Positions 44,741 to 54,616 of a DNA stretch of 64,000 bases are shown piece by piece. Every line of letters starts with the position of its first letter. Positions within the stretch are counted from its first letter, which is position 1. A model generated the notes under the pieces. That model worked only from the letters and a program-made list of their open reading frames with translations, was not told where the DNA came from and searched no databases. Position numbers and translations under genes: made by a program. Where the stretch lies: the NCBI RefSeq assembly GCF_007827045.1, contig NZ_RPFW01000002.1, positions 1,178,001 through 1,242,000 of the forward strand. Direction: 5' to 3'. Origin of the DNA: Trebonia kvetii. GTDB taxonomy: Bacteria; Actinomycetota; Actinomycetes; Streptosporangiales; Streptosporangiaceae.

Positions 44741-45826
44741 GTGCCGGACGTACGTCCCGATGGGCAGCAACGGGTGACGCTGCAGGATGTCGCCGACCGG
44801 GCCGGGGTGTCGCTGACCACCGCGTCCCGGGTGGTGAACGCCCGTGCTGTGCGCGATGGGTCGCGCAAGGTCGGCAAGGCCCTCGAAGACCGGGTGAACA
44901 AGGCGGTCGCCGATCTCGGCTACACCGCCAACCTCCAGGCGAGGGCGGTGGCGACCGGCCAGAGCACGATGGTAGGCGTGGCACTGCGCGACATCTCCGA
45001 CCCCTACTTCTCCGAGATCGCCGCCGGGCTCATCGAGGTCGCCGACGGCGAGCTCATCGGCGGCGGGCGGCTGCTGCTGTGCATGACGAGCACGGCGGCC
45101 AACGAGGACGCCGAGCGCGAGTACGTCGCGCTGATGCGCGCGCAGCGGGCACGGGCCGTCGTCCTTGTCGGCAGCAGGTCCGACAACACCGCGGCCAGGT
45201 CGGCGCTGCGCGCCGAACTCGAGGCGTTCACCAGGGCGGGCGGCCGGGCGGCCTGCATCGGGCAGGACCTGCTCGGCGTGGACACGGTGCTGCCGGACAA
45301 CCGGTCCGGCGCCGAAGCCCTGGCCAGGGCCCTCGCGGCGCTCGGGCACCGGCGGTTCGCGGTGCTCGCGGGACCGCGCTCGCTGCTGACTGTCCAGGAC
45401 CGGGCCCGCGGTTTCCTGGACGGGCTCAGCGCCTGGTCGGTGCCGCTCGAGGCGGCCAGGGTGGTGCACGGCGAGCTGTCGCGCGACGGCGGCTACGCCG
45501 CCATGAGCGAGATACTCGCGGCGGGCGAACCCCTGCCCGACTGCGTGTTCGCGGTCAGCGACATCATGGCGGTCGGCGCGCTTGCCAGGCTGCGGGCCGC
45601 GGGCATCGACGTGCCCGGCGCCATCGCCCTGGCGGGCTTCGACGACATCCCGACGCTGCGCGACGTGTACCCGCCGCTCACCACCGTGCGGCTGCCGCTC
45701 AAGCGGCTCGGCGAGATCGCCGCCCGGCTGGTGCTCAGCCACGACGCGCCGACCAGGCCGCGGGTGGTGCCGGTGCCCGGCGAGGTGGTGCTGCGGGACA
45801 GCACAAGACCCCGTCCGCCCCGTTGA
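44741..45826 (+). CDS. LacI/GalR-family regulator of the catabolic cluster
   Basis: 361 residues. HTH VTLQDVADRAGVSLTTASRV at residues ~12-35, then the effector domain (GVALRDISDPYFSEIAAGLI; FAVSDIMAVGALARLRAAGI; LAGFDDIPTLRDVYPPLTT). GTG 44741 is preceded by a perfect AGGAGGT. Divergent from the Gfo-DUF993-TIM operon, and upstream of the APC permease gene; two candidate operators flank it. Likely local repressor relieved by a pathway metabolite. Confidence 0.92.
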   Translation: MPDVRPDGQQRVTLQDVADRAGVSLTTASRVVNARAVRDGSRKVGKALEDRVNKAVADLGYTANLQARAVATGQSTMVGVALRDISDPYFSEIAAGLIEVADGELIGGGRLLLCMTSTAANEDAEREYVALMRAQRARAVVLVGSRSDNTAARSALRAELEAFTRAGGRAACIGQDLLGVDTVLPDNRSGAEALARALAALGHRRFAVLAGPRSLLTVQDRARGFLDGLSAWSVPLEAARVVHGELSRDGGYAAMSEILAAGEPLPDCVFAVSDIMAVGALARLRAAGIDVPGAIALAGFDDIPTLRDVYPPLTTVRLPLKRLGEIAARLVLSHDAPTRPRVVPVPGEVVLRDSTRPRPPR

Positions 45827-45870
45827 GTCTTGCGCGCCGGCTGGGAGATTCGATATTTTCACGGAAAACC

Positions 45871-45884
45871 GGAAAGCGCTTGCC
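45871..45884. promoter_or_regulatory. LacI-type operator before APC permease
   Basis: GGAAAGCGCTTGCC, one mismatch from a palindrome, same arms as the 44654-44667 site. 46 bp before the permease ATG. Confidence 0.62.
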
Positions 45885-45930
45885 AAAGATGACGAGCGTG
45901 CCGGGAGTGGCAACTCCCCGGAGGGTCGCG

Positions 45931-47391
45931 ATGAGCGAGGCGGCAGTACCGTTTTCGGAAACCAAGGCACCTGAAGCGCCGGACCGGCTGAACCGGGGCG
46001 CGCTCAGGCTGGTCGACATCTCCGCCTCGACGATGGCGAACATCGGCCCGGCGTACAGCTTCTACTTCGGAGCCGGCTTCCTGTTCCTCACCGCGGGAGT
46101 CGCCGCGCCGCTGACCATCATCGTGGCCGGCATCGCGATCGCGCTGCTCGGCAACACGCTGTCGGAGTTCTCCCGGGCGCACCCGTCCACCGGCGGGTTC
46201 ATCTCCTACGTGGGCAAGACGTTCGGCGGCACCAGTGCGGTGACCACGGCGCTGCTGTGCGGCGCCGGGTACATCGTCGCGATCTCCTCGGTGCTCGCCA
46301 TCTGCGGCGGCTACATCTCGATGGTGCTGCAGTACTACTTCAACTGGAACGTCCCCTGGGTCATCTTCTCGGTGATCTTCACCGCGGGCGCGATGTACAT
46401 GATGTTCCGCGGCGTGGCCGTGTCTACCAAGCTGGCCGGGCTGTTCTTCGGCTTCGAGATGCTGGTGCTGATCGTGGTGTCGGTGGCCGCGATCATCAAG
46501 AACGGCGGGCACCTGTCCGCGGTGCCGTTCGAGCCCAGCCACATCACCAACGGCTTCACCGGCCTCGCGGCCGGATTCCCGCTCGCCGTCTACCTGTTCA
46601 TCGGCTGGGAGAACTCCGCCGCGCTGGCCGAGGAAACCGGCAACCCCCGGCGTAACGTGCCGCGGGCGGTGTTCCTGTCCATCGCGCTGATGGTGACCGG
46701 CTACGTGCTCTACGCCTACGCCACCGCCACCGATTTCAAGTACAACGTCACCGCGCTCAGCGGCGCCGCCATCCCGTTCATCAACGTGTCGCACAACATC
46801 GCCGCGTGGCTGTCCCTCTTCGCCTGGATCGCGGGCATCACCTCCACACTCGGTGTGCTGATCTCGGCGGTGAACTCCCAGGCCCGGCTGATCTTCAACG
46901 CCGGCCGCGAGGGGCTGCTGCCCCGCTGGCTTGGCCAGGTCCACCCGGTGCGGCGCACGCCGGTCAACGCGATCATCGCGTTCGTCACCATCGCCACCGC
47001 AATCATCGCTGTCTGGGCGCTGCTGCACCTCATCGGCGGCGACAGCGGCTCGATGAGCGCGCTGAACTTCTTCGTGGAGTCCTCCACGATGGGCACGATC
47101 CTGGTGCTCGTGGTGTACTTCCTGTCTAACCTGGCGCTGCCGTTCTACTACCGCAGGTACCGGCCGCAGGAGTTCAACGTCGTCAAGCACGCGGTGCTGC
47201 CGGTGCTCGGCATGATCGCCATCGGCGTCCCCGTGTACTACCTGGTCAAGCCCGGCCAGCCGTCGCCGTACGACTGGTTCCCCTACGCGGCGCTCGGCGT
47301 CGTCATCGTGTCCGTCGCCTACGCCTACTTCCTGAGCCGGCGTGACCCGGGGCTCGGCGAGCGGGTCGGCTCGATCGTCGCTGACGAGTAG
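45931..47391 (+). CDS. APC-superfamily amino acid/amine permease
   Basis: 486-residue membrane transporter with 12 predicted helices (first LVDISASTMANIGPAYSFYF, later FPLAVYLFIGWENSAALAEE, the APC consensus region). Uptake of an amino acid or amine by proton symport. ATG 45931 follows CGGAGG. The next gene, an amine oxidase, suggests an amine as substrate. The longer frame upstream to 44725 is antisense-like sequence through LacI. Confidence 0.9.
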   Translation: MSEAAVPFSETKAPEAPDRLNRGALRLVDISASTMANIGPAYSFYFGAGFLFLTAGVAAPLTIIVAGIAIALLGNTLSEFSRAHPSTGGFISYVGKTFGGTSAVTTALLCGAGYIVAISSVLAICGGYISMVLQYYFNWNVPWVIFSVIFTAGAMYMMFRGVAVSTKLAGLFFGFEMLVLIVVSVAAIIKNGGHLSAVPFEPSHITNGFTGLAAGFPLAVYLFIGWENSAALAEETGNPRRNVPRAVFLSIALMVTGYVLYAYATATDFKYNVTALSGAAIPFINVSHNIAAWLSLFAWIAGITSTLGVLISAVNSQARLIFNAGREGLLPRWLGQVHPVRRTPVNAIIAFVTIATAIIAVWALLHLIGGDSGSMSALNFFVESSTMGTILVLVVYFLSNLALPFYYRRYRPQEFNVVKHAVLPVLGMIAIGVPVYYLVKPGQPSPYDWFPYAALGVVIVSVAYAYFLSRRDPGLGERVGSIVADE

Positions 47392-47450
47392 CGGGTACCG
47401 GTCAGTTAGCACCACAACCCGTTCGGTACACAGAAAACAGGAGGCAGCCG

Positions 47451-49349
47451 ATGACCGGCCATCCGCACCCGCTTGACCCGGCGACGGCCGGCGAGTACCT
47501 CGCCGGGCGGAGGATCATGGTGGCCGCCGGGCTGCTCGCGGACCCGGTCCGGTTCGCCTACTACGGGCTCGAGGAGCCGTCGAAGGAGGAGGTCCTCGCC
47601 GGTGCATCCCAACCGGGGGCGGCCGACCGGCGGCTGCGCGCGTTCCTGCTCAACCTGAAGACCGGCGAATCCGCCGATGTCGTGGTGTCGCTCACCCAGG
47701 GCAGCGTGGTCAGCGCCCGGGTTATCGACACCGCGGCGGAGGGACAACTGCCGATCGTCGATTCCGAGTTCCACCTGGTCGAGGAGATCGTGGCCGCCGA
47801 CCCGCAGTGGCAGGCGGCCATGGCCAGGCGCGGTCTTACCGACATGAGCAAGATCCGGATCTGCCCGATCACGGCGGGCGCCTATCGCGCGCCTGCCGAG
47901 GATGACGCGCGGCGGATGGTGCGGGTGCTTGCCTTCCTGCAGGAGGGCGAGCACGACCTGGCGTGGGCGCACCCGGTCGACGGCGTGACCGCGCACGTCG
48001 ACCTGATCGAGAAGAAGGTGCTGCGGGTAACCGACGAGTTCGTGCTGCCGGTGCCGCGGGAGTCGGGCGACTACGACGACCCGGCGGTGCGCGGGCCGGA
48101 GCGCGCCGGCCTGCGGCCGGTCGAGATCACCCAGCCGGAGGGGCCGAGCTTCACCGTGGACGGCGGCCTGCTGCGCTGGCAGGACTGGTCGCTGCGGGTG
48201 GGCTTCGACGCGCGCGAGGGGCTCACCCTGCACCAGATCGAGCTGGCCGGGCGGCCGGTGATCTACCGCGCTTCCGTGCCGGAGATGGTGGTGCCCTACG
48301 GCGACCCGCGGTTCCGCTACTGGCAGGCCTACTTCGACACCGGGGAGTACCTGGTCGGCAAGTGGGTGAACTCGCTTGAGCTCGGCTGCGACTGCCTGGG
48401 CGAGATCACTTACCTGGACGCGGTCATCTGCGGGGAGACCGGCGAGCCGCGCGAGGTGCGCAACGCGATCTGCATCCACGAGGAGGACTTCGGCATCCTC
48501 TGGAAGCACACCGACATCTTCAACGGCTCGGCGCAGTCGCGGCGCCAGCGCCGGCTCGTGGTGTCGTTCTTCACCACGGTCGGCAACTACGACTACGGCT
48601 TCTACTGGTACTTCTACCTCGACGGCACGATCGAGTGCGAGGTCAAGATGACCGGGGTCGTGTTCACTGCCGGACATCCGGGCGGCGAGTACCCGTACTC
48701 GACCGAGGTGGCGCCCGGGCTCGGCGCGCCGGTACACCAGCACCTGTTCAGCGCCCGGCTCGACATGTCCGTGGACGGGCAGGCCAACGCCGTCGAGGAG
48801 GTCGACGTGCACGGGCTGCCGGTCGGTCCCGACAACCCGTTCGGCAACGCGATCGCGCAGACGGTGACCCGGCTGACGTCGGAGGCTTCGGCGGCGCGGC
48901 CGGGTGACGCGTCACGCGGCCGGGTGTGGCGGGTGGTCAGCACCGAGCGGACGAACCGGTTCGGCAGGCCGACCGCGTTCACGCTGTGCCCGCAGCCGCA
49001 TCCGGCGCTGCTCGCGCATCCGGACTCGCCGCTCGCGGCGCGGGCGGGCTTCGCCACCCGCGCGCTGTGGGTGACCCGCTACGACCCGGCGCAGCGGTAC
49101 CCGGCGGGCGACTTCGTGAACCAGAGCCCCGGCGGCGGGCTGCCCGCCTACGCCGCGGCCGACAGGGACATCGACGGCCAGGACATCGTGGTGTGGCACA
49201 CGTTCGGCCCGACGCACGTGGTGCGGACCGAGGACTGGCCGGTGATGCCGGTCGCGAGGACCGGGTTCATGCTCAGGCCGACGGGCTTCTTCGACCGCAA
49301 CCCGACGCTGAACGTGCCTGCCCCGCCGGGCCACTGCCACGCGGGCTGA
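47451..49349 (+). CDS. Copper-containing primary-amine oxidase
   Basis: 632 residues. Oxidises a primary amine to aldehyde, ammonia and H2O2 using topaquinone. The cofactor Tyr is Y380 in VGNYDYGF, the catalytic base D296 in AYFDTGEY, and the Cu ligands H429 and H431 in VHQHLF and H589 in GPTHVVRTEDWP, the same spacing as in well-known bacterial enzymes. No signal peptide. ATG 47451 after GGAGGCAGCC, 60 bp from the permease, probably co-transcribed. Produces the aldehyde from the imported amine. Confidence 0.95.
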   Translation: MTGHPHPLDPATAGEYLAGRRIMVAAGLLADPVRFAYYGLEEPSKEEVLAGASQPGAADRRLRAFLLNLKTGESADVVVSLTQGSVVSARVIDTAAEGQLPIVDSEFHLVEEIVAADPQWQAAMARRGLTDMSKIRICPITAGAYRAPAEDDARRMVRVLAFLQEGEHDLAWAHPVDGVTAHVDLIEKKVLRVTDEFVLPVPRESGDYDDPAVRGPERAGLRPVEITQPEGPSFTVDGGLLRWQDWSLRVGFDAREGLTLHQIELAGRPVIYRASVPEMVVPYGDPRFRYWQAYFDTGEYLVGKWVNSLELGCDCLGEITYLDAVICGETGEPREVRNAICIHEEDFGILWKHTDIFNGSAQSRRQRRLVVSFFTTVGNYDYGFYWYFYLDGTIECEVKMTGVVFTAGHPGGEYPYSTEVAPGLGAPVHQHLFSARLDMSVDGQANAVEEVDVHGLPVGPDNPFGNAIAQTVTRLTSEASAARPGDASRGRVWRVVSTERTNRFGRPTAFTLCPQPHPALLAHPDSPLAARAGFATRALWVTRYDPAQRYPAGDFVNQSPGGGLPAYAAADRDIDGQDIVVWHTFGPTHVVRTEDWPVMPVARTGFMLRPTGFFDRNPTLNVPAPPGHCHAG

Positions 49350-49457
49350 CGTCTGCGCTGACTGGGGCTGCGCCTGGTTCGGGTTAGGACCTTGATCACC
49401 CCGCTTGCCGGCTAACGGCCCTGTCCCCCTGACCCGGCCCCGGCGGATCATCGCAGG

Positions 49458-50483
49458 ATGAACGAGCGAGCGGACACTGCGGCGCGGAGCGCGGCCGGGC
49501 AGGCGCGCTTTCTCGCCAGGAATGCCTCGTACCTGATCGCCACGGCCGCACGCGCTCCATCAGTGCACAACAGCCAGCCGTGGCAATTCCGGGTGACCGA
49601 GGATGCGGTCGAGCTATGGTCCGATCCCCAGCGCAAGCTGCGAACCGACCCGATCGGCCGGGAGATGATGATTAGCTGCGGCGCGGCGCTATTCGGGCTG
49701 CGGCTGGCGGTACGCTCGCTCGGCTACCAGACGGCAGTTGAGCTGCTGCCCGACCCGGCACAGCTGAGGCTGCTCGCCCGAGTGGCGATCGGCACCGCAG
49801 AGCCAATGAACGTGCGGGAACGGCAGATGCTGGCCGCCGTGCCGCATCGGCACACCCACCGAGGACCGTTCGCGAGCGGGACGTTGCCGGCCGGGCTGCT
49901 GCCAGGCCTGCAGCACGACGCGCTGGCCGAGGGAGCCGAGTTGGCACTCATCGGCGACGGCCTGCCCTATGAGCGGCTCGCCCTCATCGTCGGCGACGCC
50001 GCCCGCCGCGGCGACCGCGATCCGCAGACACGTGCGGAAGTCCGGAAGTGGACCAGGGATCCGTCAAGCACGGCCAGGGACGGCGTGCCCGCGACATCGC
50101 TCGCTGCCAGGGCGCCAGGCCGGCTCCCGCACGGGCAACTGCGGCAGCGCGACTTCGACTTGGGACGCGACCTGGCCAGGCCGCCTACTCGGGCAGACGA
50201 GGACGAGGTGCCCCCGGTCGCGACCGCGGTCCTGCTAACACCCGGCGACCGCCGGGCCGACTGGCTGCGCGCCGGCCAGGCGCTGCAGCGGCTGCTGCTG
50301 CACGCAGCCAGCACGTGGGTGTTCGCAAGCCTGTACACCCAGCCGCTCGAAGACGCGGTCACGCGGGCCCTCATCCGGGAAAGGCTGACGCTGCCGGGCA
50401 ACCCCCAGATGCTGCTGCAACTCGGCCGGGCCGCCAGCACCGCCAGCACCGCCCGCCGCCCGCCCGGCGACCTCGCACCCTGA
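49458..50483 (+). CDS. Acg-like nitroreductase-family FMN protein
   Basis: 341-residue Acg-type nitroreductase (DosR-regulon family in mycobacteria): N-terminal ATAARAPSVHNSQPWQF with the conserved NSQPW, middle MISCGAALFGLRLAVRSLGY, and a C-terminal half TWVFASLYTQPLED. The Acg subgroup binds FMN but often lacks classical nitroreductase activity. ATG 49458 is close to the stop of the amine oxidase but separated by 108 bp. Possibly dormancy or stress related. Confidence 0.85.
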   Translation: MNERADTAARSAAGQARFLARNASYLIATAARAPSVHNSQPWQFRVTEDAVELWSDPQRKLRTDPIGREMMISCGAALFGLRLAVRSLGYQTAVELLPDPAQLRLLARVAIGTAEPMNVRERQMLAAVPHRHTHRGPFASGTLPAGLLPGLQHDALAEGAELALIGDGLPYERLALIVGDAARRGDRDPQTRAEVRKWTRDPSSTARDGVPATSLAARAPGRLPHGQLRQRDFDLGRDLARPPTRADEDEVPPVATAVLLTPGDRRADWLRAGQALQRLLLHAASTWVFASLYTQPLEDAVTRALIRERLTLPGNPQMLLQLGRAASTASTARRPPGDLAP

Positions 50484-50541
50484 CCGCTGCCTCCGTCCAC
50501 GCGCAGGAAATCGCAGGCCAAGATGCCGGACGCCGGAGCTG

Positions 50542-52869
50542 TCAGGAATCGGCGATGTCGACGGGAGAGTATGGGTACATCCGCTGGATCAGGGCGTTCA
50601 GGCGCTCATGATCGGGGGCGAGCAGGGCCTTGACACCGTCCGCGCTGACATCGGCGACGATGACATCGCCAACCTCGTCGTGGACGTCGCTGAAGAGGCC
50701 GTGCGTCTTCATCTTCTGGGCCTGGTAGCGGTTGTCGTCGGTCGGACTGACGTAGTGGACCGACCAGATCTTGTACCGGTGGATCAGGAACAGGTGGTTC
50801 AGCGTCATCAGGCGCTTCTTGCGCAAATCGCTGTCGAAGGTGTTCTGGTCCCGGACCGACAGGATGCTGCGCCCCCGGCGATCCGCGATCACGTCGAAGA
50901 CGATGTTGGCGACCTTTTCCCCGCCTGCCGTGGAGAGGGTGAGCTCGAGCAACTCCGACCCCGCCGTGTGCGGCCGCAGCCCGGCAGTCAGCGAATACGG
51001 GATCTGGTAGTGCTTGGCCCACATCGCGAGCCATCCCTCGAGCAGCTTGACCGGCACCTCGGTCTGGACCAGGTGCTGGTGCTGCGTCGAGCCCTTCCCC
51101 ATCGCCTTGGTGGCCGCCGTGCCGCCCGAAGAGGCCATGAGCGCCGCATCCACCCGTGGCCCGCCCACGAGCGTCTGGGGCGTCCGGTAGGGCGATTCGA
51201 CCAGGCGGAACTTCCGCTGCAGCCGGGCCAGGGAGAGCATGCCGTCCTGCTTAAGCGCAGCGGCGAACTCCTCCGCAGCCAGGCCGTCGATCTGGTGCCC
51301 GCCGTAGGTGATGAAGTTGAAGACGAACCCAAGCTTGCCGAGCTCTTCAGGGAATCGCCTCATTTCCTCCTCGCTCATCCCGGTCGTGTCCCAGTTGAAC
51401 GACGGGGACAGGTTGTACGCGAGCATCTTGGCGGGGAACTCGGCGTGGATGGCCTCGGCGAAGCGCCGGGCGTCCGCCAGGTCCGCGGTCTTGGTTTCCA
51501 TCCAGAGGATGTCGGCGAACGGGGCGACCGCCAGGGACCTGGCGATCGCGTACTCGATTCCGCCCTGCACCTGGTAGTAGCCTTCGGGAGTCTTGGCGGC
51601 CTCGCAGTCCCAGAACATGTCGATGCCCATGGACCTGGCCTTGCACCGGGCGGCGTGGAAGGACGTGCGGTTCGCGAAAGCCAGCCACTCACCGGCGGTC
51701 ATGTCGAAGGACTGACCCTCACCGGCGCGAAACTCGATCACGTCCGCGACCGCCTCGGGATAGCTCTTGAGGCCGACCTCGGACAGCCAGGCATCGAGGT
51801 ATAGCGTCTCGGCCCTGTCCAGCAGTTCCTCCGCCGACGACCCGCCGGCTCGCTGGAACGCCCTGGCCATCTCTTCGAGCTCGAGTAGCAGCCCCATCTG
51901 GGCAAGCCAGGCGCTACCCTCGTCGTACTCGGCGTCGGAGATCCTGTACAGCAGGTGACCGCGCGCGTCGCCGACCCCCAGCTCGTGGAGCTTCCGGACC
52001 AAGGCGAGGTAGCCGACCTTGTAGGCCGGCAGGTCAGCGTTGGTGGCACCCAGAATGAACGGATGGTCGCGCTCATCACCGCGCCCCTCCAGGAAAGTGG
52101 CCGCCTCGGCGTCGGTCCTGGCCACAATGATGCCCGGCACCCACATAACGTCGAGCTGGAAGCGGGCGGCGTTCAGCCGTTTGATCTGCTCGTCCACGCC
52201 GACGAGCACCTTCCCGCCCTGGTGCCCGCACTTCTTGGTGCCGGGTTTCTGGTCCTCGATGTGGTACCCGGGGATACCCGCCTCGACGAACCGGCGGACC
52301 AGGTTCCGGACATGAGCGTCGCCGCCGTGTCCCGTATCGGCGTCGGCGATGATGAACGGACGGTAGTCGACCTCGTGGGCGGCGGCACGTTCCGCTTCGC
52401 TCAGCCGCGAGCGGGCGAAGCGTTGGTTACGGTCCGCCGTGAGCAGGGCGCGTACTATCGGCGCGGCCTCCTCAGGCACCTGCGACAGCGGGTAGCTGGC
52501 CAGGTCGGGACCAGGGTCCTCGGTGACGGACCCCTTGGCCGATGTGGCCCAGCCCCCCAGGTAAATACCCTCGATGCCCATCCGCTTCAGGGTCACGGCC
52601 TGACTCGGCGAGTAGGGACCGAAAGTGGTGATCTGCTTGCGCTCGGCGAAAAGCTGACGAAGCCGATCGTAGAACTGCTCGGCCGCCACTCTTGCCACGG
52701 TGTAGTCGGCGGGGATAGTGCCCTGCTGCTCTACAACCTGACGCGCTGAGTACAACCGTGTAACGCCCTCGAACCGAGGACTGGCAAGCCGTCTAGCGGT
52801 CTCGCCGATTTCCGACTCGAACAAGCTCACGGCTGGGTCCTTGGCGACTCCCGAATCGAATGTGCTCAT
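50542..52869 (-). CDS. aceA: Isocitrate lyase, long (ICL2/AceA-b) form
   Basis: Splits isocitrate to glyoxylate and succinate in the glyoxylate shunt; also 2-methylisocitrate in mycobacteria. 775 residues, the length of mycobacterial ICL2, with an extended C-terminal domain beyond the catalytic part. Active-site Cys C214 in [15 protein letters not shown], metal-binding [10 protein letters not shown], and later [23 protein letters not shown] 52869 with GGAGG upstream. Single gene; acetyl-CoA- or propionyl-CoA-dependent activation is known for the type. Fits the acyl-CoA degradation genes nearby. Confidence 0.95.
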   Translation of the reverse strand: MSTFDSGVAKDPAVSLFESEIGETARRLASPRFEGVTRLYSARQVVEQQGTIPADYTVARVAAEQFYDRLRQLFAERKQITTFGPYSPSQAVTLKRMGIEGIYLGGWATSAKGSVTEDPGPDLASYPLSQVPEEAAPIVRALLTADRNQRFARSRLSEAERAAAHEVDYRPFIIADADTGHGGDAHVRNLVRRFVEAGIPGYHIEDQKPGTKKCGHQGGKVLVGVDEQIKRLNAARFQLDVMWVPGIIVARTDAEAATFLEGRGDERDHPFILGATNADLPAYKVGYLALVRKLHELGVGDARGHLLYRISDAEYDEGSAWLAQMGLLLELEEMARAFQRAGGSSAEELLDRAETLYLDAWLSEVGLKSYPEAVADVIEFRAGEGQSFDMTAGEWLAFANRTSFHAARCKARSMGIDMFWDCEAAKTPEGYYQVQGGIEYAIARSLAVAPFADILWMETKTADLADARRFAEAIHAEFPAKMLAYNLSPSFNWDTTGMSEEEMRRFPEELGKLGFVFNFITYGGHQIDGLAAEEFAAALKQDGMLSLARLQRKFRLVESPYRTPQTLVGGPRVDAALMASSGGTAATKAMGKGSTQHQHLVQTEVPVKLLEGWLAMWAKHYQIPYSLTAGLRPHTAGSELLELTLSTAGGEKVANIVFDVIADRRGRSILSVRDQNTFDSDLRKKRLMTLNHLFLIHRYKIWSVHYVSPTDDNRYQAQKMKTHGLFSDVHDEVGDVIVADVSADGVKALLAPDHERLNALIQRMYPYSPVDIADS

Positions 52870-52913
52870 GATCGCCTCCTGCCGCTCCCGCGCTGCGGCG
52901 CCTCGCGACTTCA

Positions 52914-52963
52914 ACATCCATGTTCTTTGTGTGATGCGGTACCCCAGCCAGACACATCCATGT
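52914..52963. repeat. Two copies of ACATCCATGT upstream of isocitrate lyase
   Basis: ACATCCATGT at 52914-52923 and 52954-52963, each an inverted repeat (ACAT-CC-ATGT), 40 bp apart and 45-95 bp before the ATG. A candidate operator pair. Confidence 0.5.
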
Positions 52964-52986
52964 GGCCCCGCCGCCGTTCCGCCAAT

Positions 52987-54000
52987 TCAGCCGAGCCCGG
53001 CAAGCAGGCCGCGCAGCTGCTCCGGCGGTATGCCGCCCGACCTGGGCACGGTGACCCGGTCCACGATGTCGCCGTAGCGGCGCTTCAGCTCCGCCCCGGC
53101 GTCGCGCGACGTGCCGATCACGGCGAACGCGTGCAGCACCTCGTCGTCGATGAGCTCGCCCATCGCGGCCCAGCGGCCCTCGTCCTTGCTGACGGACAGG
53201 GTGTGCAGCCGGTCGGCCAGCTCGCCCCAGCCGTGCAGCGCCAGCACCGGCCGGTAGGCCGGGGTGCTGCCGTAGAACGCGATCTGGCGGCGCACCGCGG
53301 TGATCCGCGGCGCGACGTCGCCGTCGTCCTCGAGTACCACGAAGCCGGGGCAGGTGACCTCTATGTCGTCACGCGACCGCCCGGCGCGTTCCGCGCCCTC
53401 GGCGAGCGCGGGCAGCGTCACCTCGCGCAGGTAGCGCTCGGTGGTGAACCCGTGGACGACCAGGCCGTCGGCGACCTCCCCGGCGACCTTGGTCATCGCG
53501 GTGCCGACCGCGGCCAGGTACACCTTCGGCGGGCCGTACGGGTTCGACTCCGGCCGGAACATGGCCGTCATCAGCGTGTGCTTGTAGTACTCGCCCTGCA
53601 CGTCGAGCGGCCGGCCCTCGTTCCACGAGGCCCAGATCGCGCGCAGCGCGAGTATGTACTCGCGCATCTGCGGCGCCGGCCTGCCCCAGGGCATGGAGAA
53701 CCGGCGGGTGATGTGCGCCTTGATCTGGCTGCCGAGCCCGAGTATGAACCGGCCCTGGGACACCGCCTGCAGGTCGTTGGCGGTGTACGCGGTGGTCATC
53801 GGGCTGCGGGCGAAGGCGACGGCGATGGACGTGCCCAAGCCGATGCGCGTCGTCGCCGCGGCTACCACGCCGAGCGGCAGGAACGGGTCGTGGCTGACCT
53901 CGGCGGTCCACACCGCGTCGTAGCCCGCCTCCTCGAGGCGCCGCGCCTCGTCGGGCAGTGCCGCCCATTCGGCGGCGGACAAGATCGTGTCGACCTTCAT
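52987..54000 (-). CDS. LLM-class F420-dependent oxidoreductase
   Basis: 337-residue TIM-barrel oxidoreductase of the luciferase-like family: MKVDTILSAAEWAALPDEAR, EEAGYDAVWTAEVSHDPFL and LGTSIAVAFARSPMTTAYTA. The family uses F420 or FMN. ATG 54000 overlaps the TetR stop (TGATG). In the SDR-TetR-LLM operon it may reduce a steroid- or terpene-like intermediate. Confidence 0.87.
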   Translation of the reverse strand: MKVDTILSAAEWAALPDEARRLEEAGYDAVWTAEVSHDPFLPLGVVAAATTRIGLGTSIAVAFARSPMTTAYTANDLQAVSQGRFILGLGSQIKAHITRRFSMPWGRPAPQMREYILALRAIWASWNEGRPLDVQGEYYKHTLMTAMFRPESNPYGPPKVYLAAVGTAMTKVAGEVADGLVVHGFTTERYLREVTLPALAEGAERAGRSRDDIEVTCPGFVVLEDDGDVAPRITAVRRQIAFYGSTPAYRPVLALHGWGELADRLHTLSVSKDEGRWAAMGELIDDEVLHAFAVIGTSRDAGAELKRRYGDIVDRVTVPRSGGIPPEQLRGLLAGLG

Positions 54001-54611
54001 CAGGCGGCCTCCTCCTTGCCGATATCGCCGAGCAGGTAGCAGCCCACCCGGATCTCGAACCGCGCCTCCGCGGCCGAGGACACCCCGGCCAGCCAGCGGC
54101 CGGTGGCGGCACCGAAGACGTCGAGCACGATGAGGAGCCGGCGGCGCAGCCCGGCGTCGACAGGGCCGCCGGCGGTCGCGACGTGCTCAAGCACCCGCAG
54201 GTGCAGCTGCTGGATGTCCGCGATGACCGGCTGGTACTCGGGCCTGGTGTCGGTGGCCACCCGGACGAGCGCGGCGGTGAGCCGCTGGTCGCGCTGCTCG
54301 GCGCGGAACTCGCGCAGCAGGTGGCCGGTGACCCGCTCCCGCACCGTGTCGCCGCGCGGCTGCTCGCCGGCCACCCGCCGCAGCGCGCTCTCGTATCGGC
54401 TCCGCGTTATCGCGAGCAGCAGGTGGTCCTTGGACGGGAAATAGCGGTAGAGCGTGGCGAGCGAGACCACCGCGCGCTCCGCGAGCTCCTTCATCTGCAG
54501 CGCGTCCTCACCACCGTTGGCCAGCATCGCCGTGCCCATCTGCAGCATCCGCTGATAGCGGTCATGCTGCGCCTGGGTGGAGGGGGTCGCCGGAGTCGCT
54601 GGCTGGCGCAC
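54000..54611 (-). CDS. KstR-like TetR regulator 1
   Basis: 203 residues; GTG 54611 lies 5 bp after the SDR stop, while the frame opens at 54719. HTH LQMKELAERAVVSLATLYRY with FPSKDHLLLAITRSRYESAL, matching KstR-like regulators of sterol degradation. A matching operator (55567-55580) precedes the SDR gene. Paralogous to the regulator at 59155 with the same layout. Confidence 0.87.
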   Translation of the reverse strand: MRQPATPATPSTQAQHDRYQRMLQMGTAMLANGGEDALQMKELAERAVVSLATLYRYFPSKDHLLLAITRSRYESALRRVAGEQPRGDTVRERVTGHLLREFRAEQRDQRLTAALVRVATDTRPEYQPVIADIQQLHLRVLEHVATAGGPVDAGLRRRLLIVLDVFGAATGRWLAGVSSAAEARFEIRVGCYLLGDIGKEEAA

Positions 54612-54616
54612 TGTCG

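Noticed and set aside
45859..47415. 518-codon reverse frame opposite the APC permease
   Set aside because: Composition typical of antisense high-GC frames; the permease is unambiguous on the forward strand.
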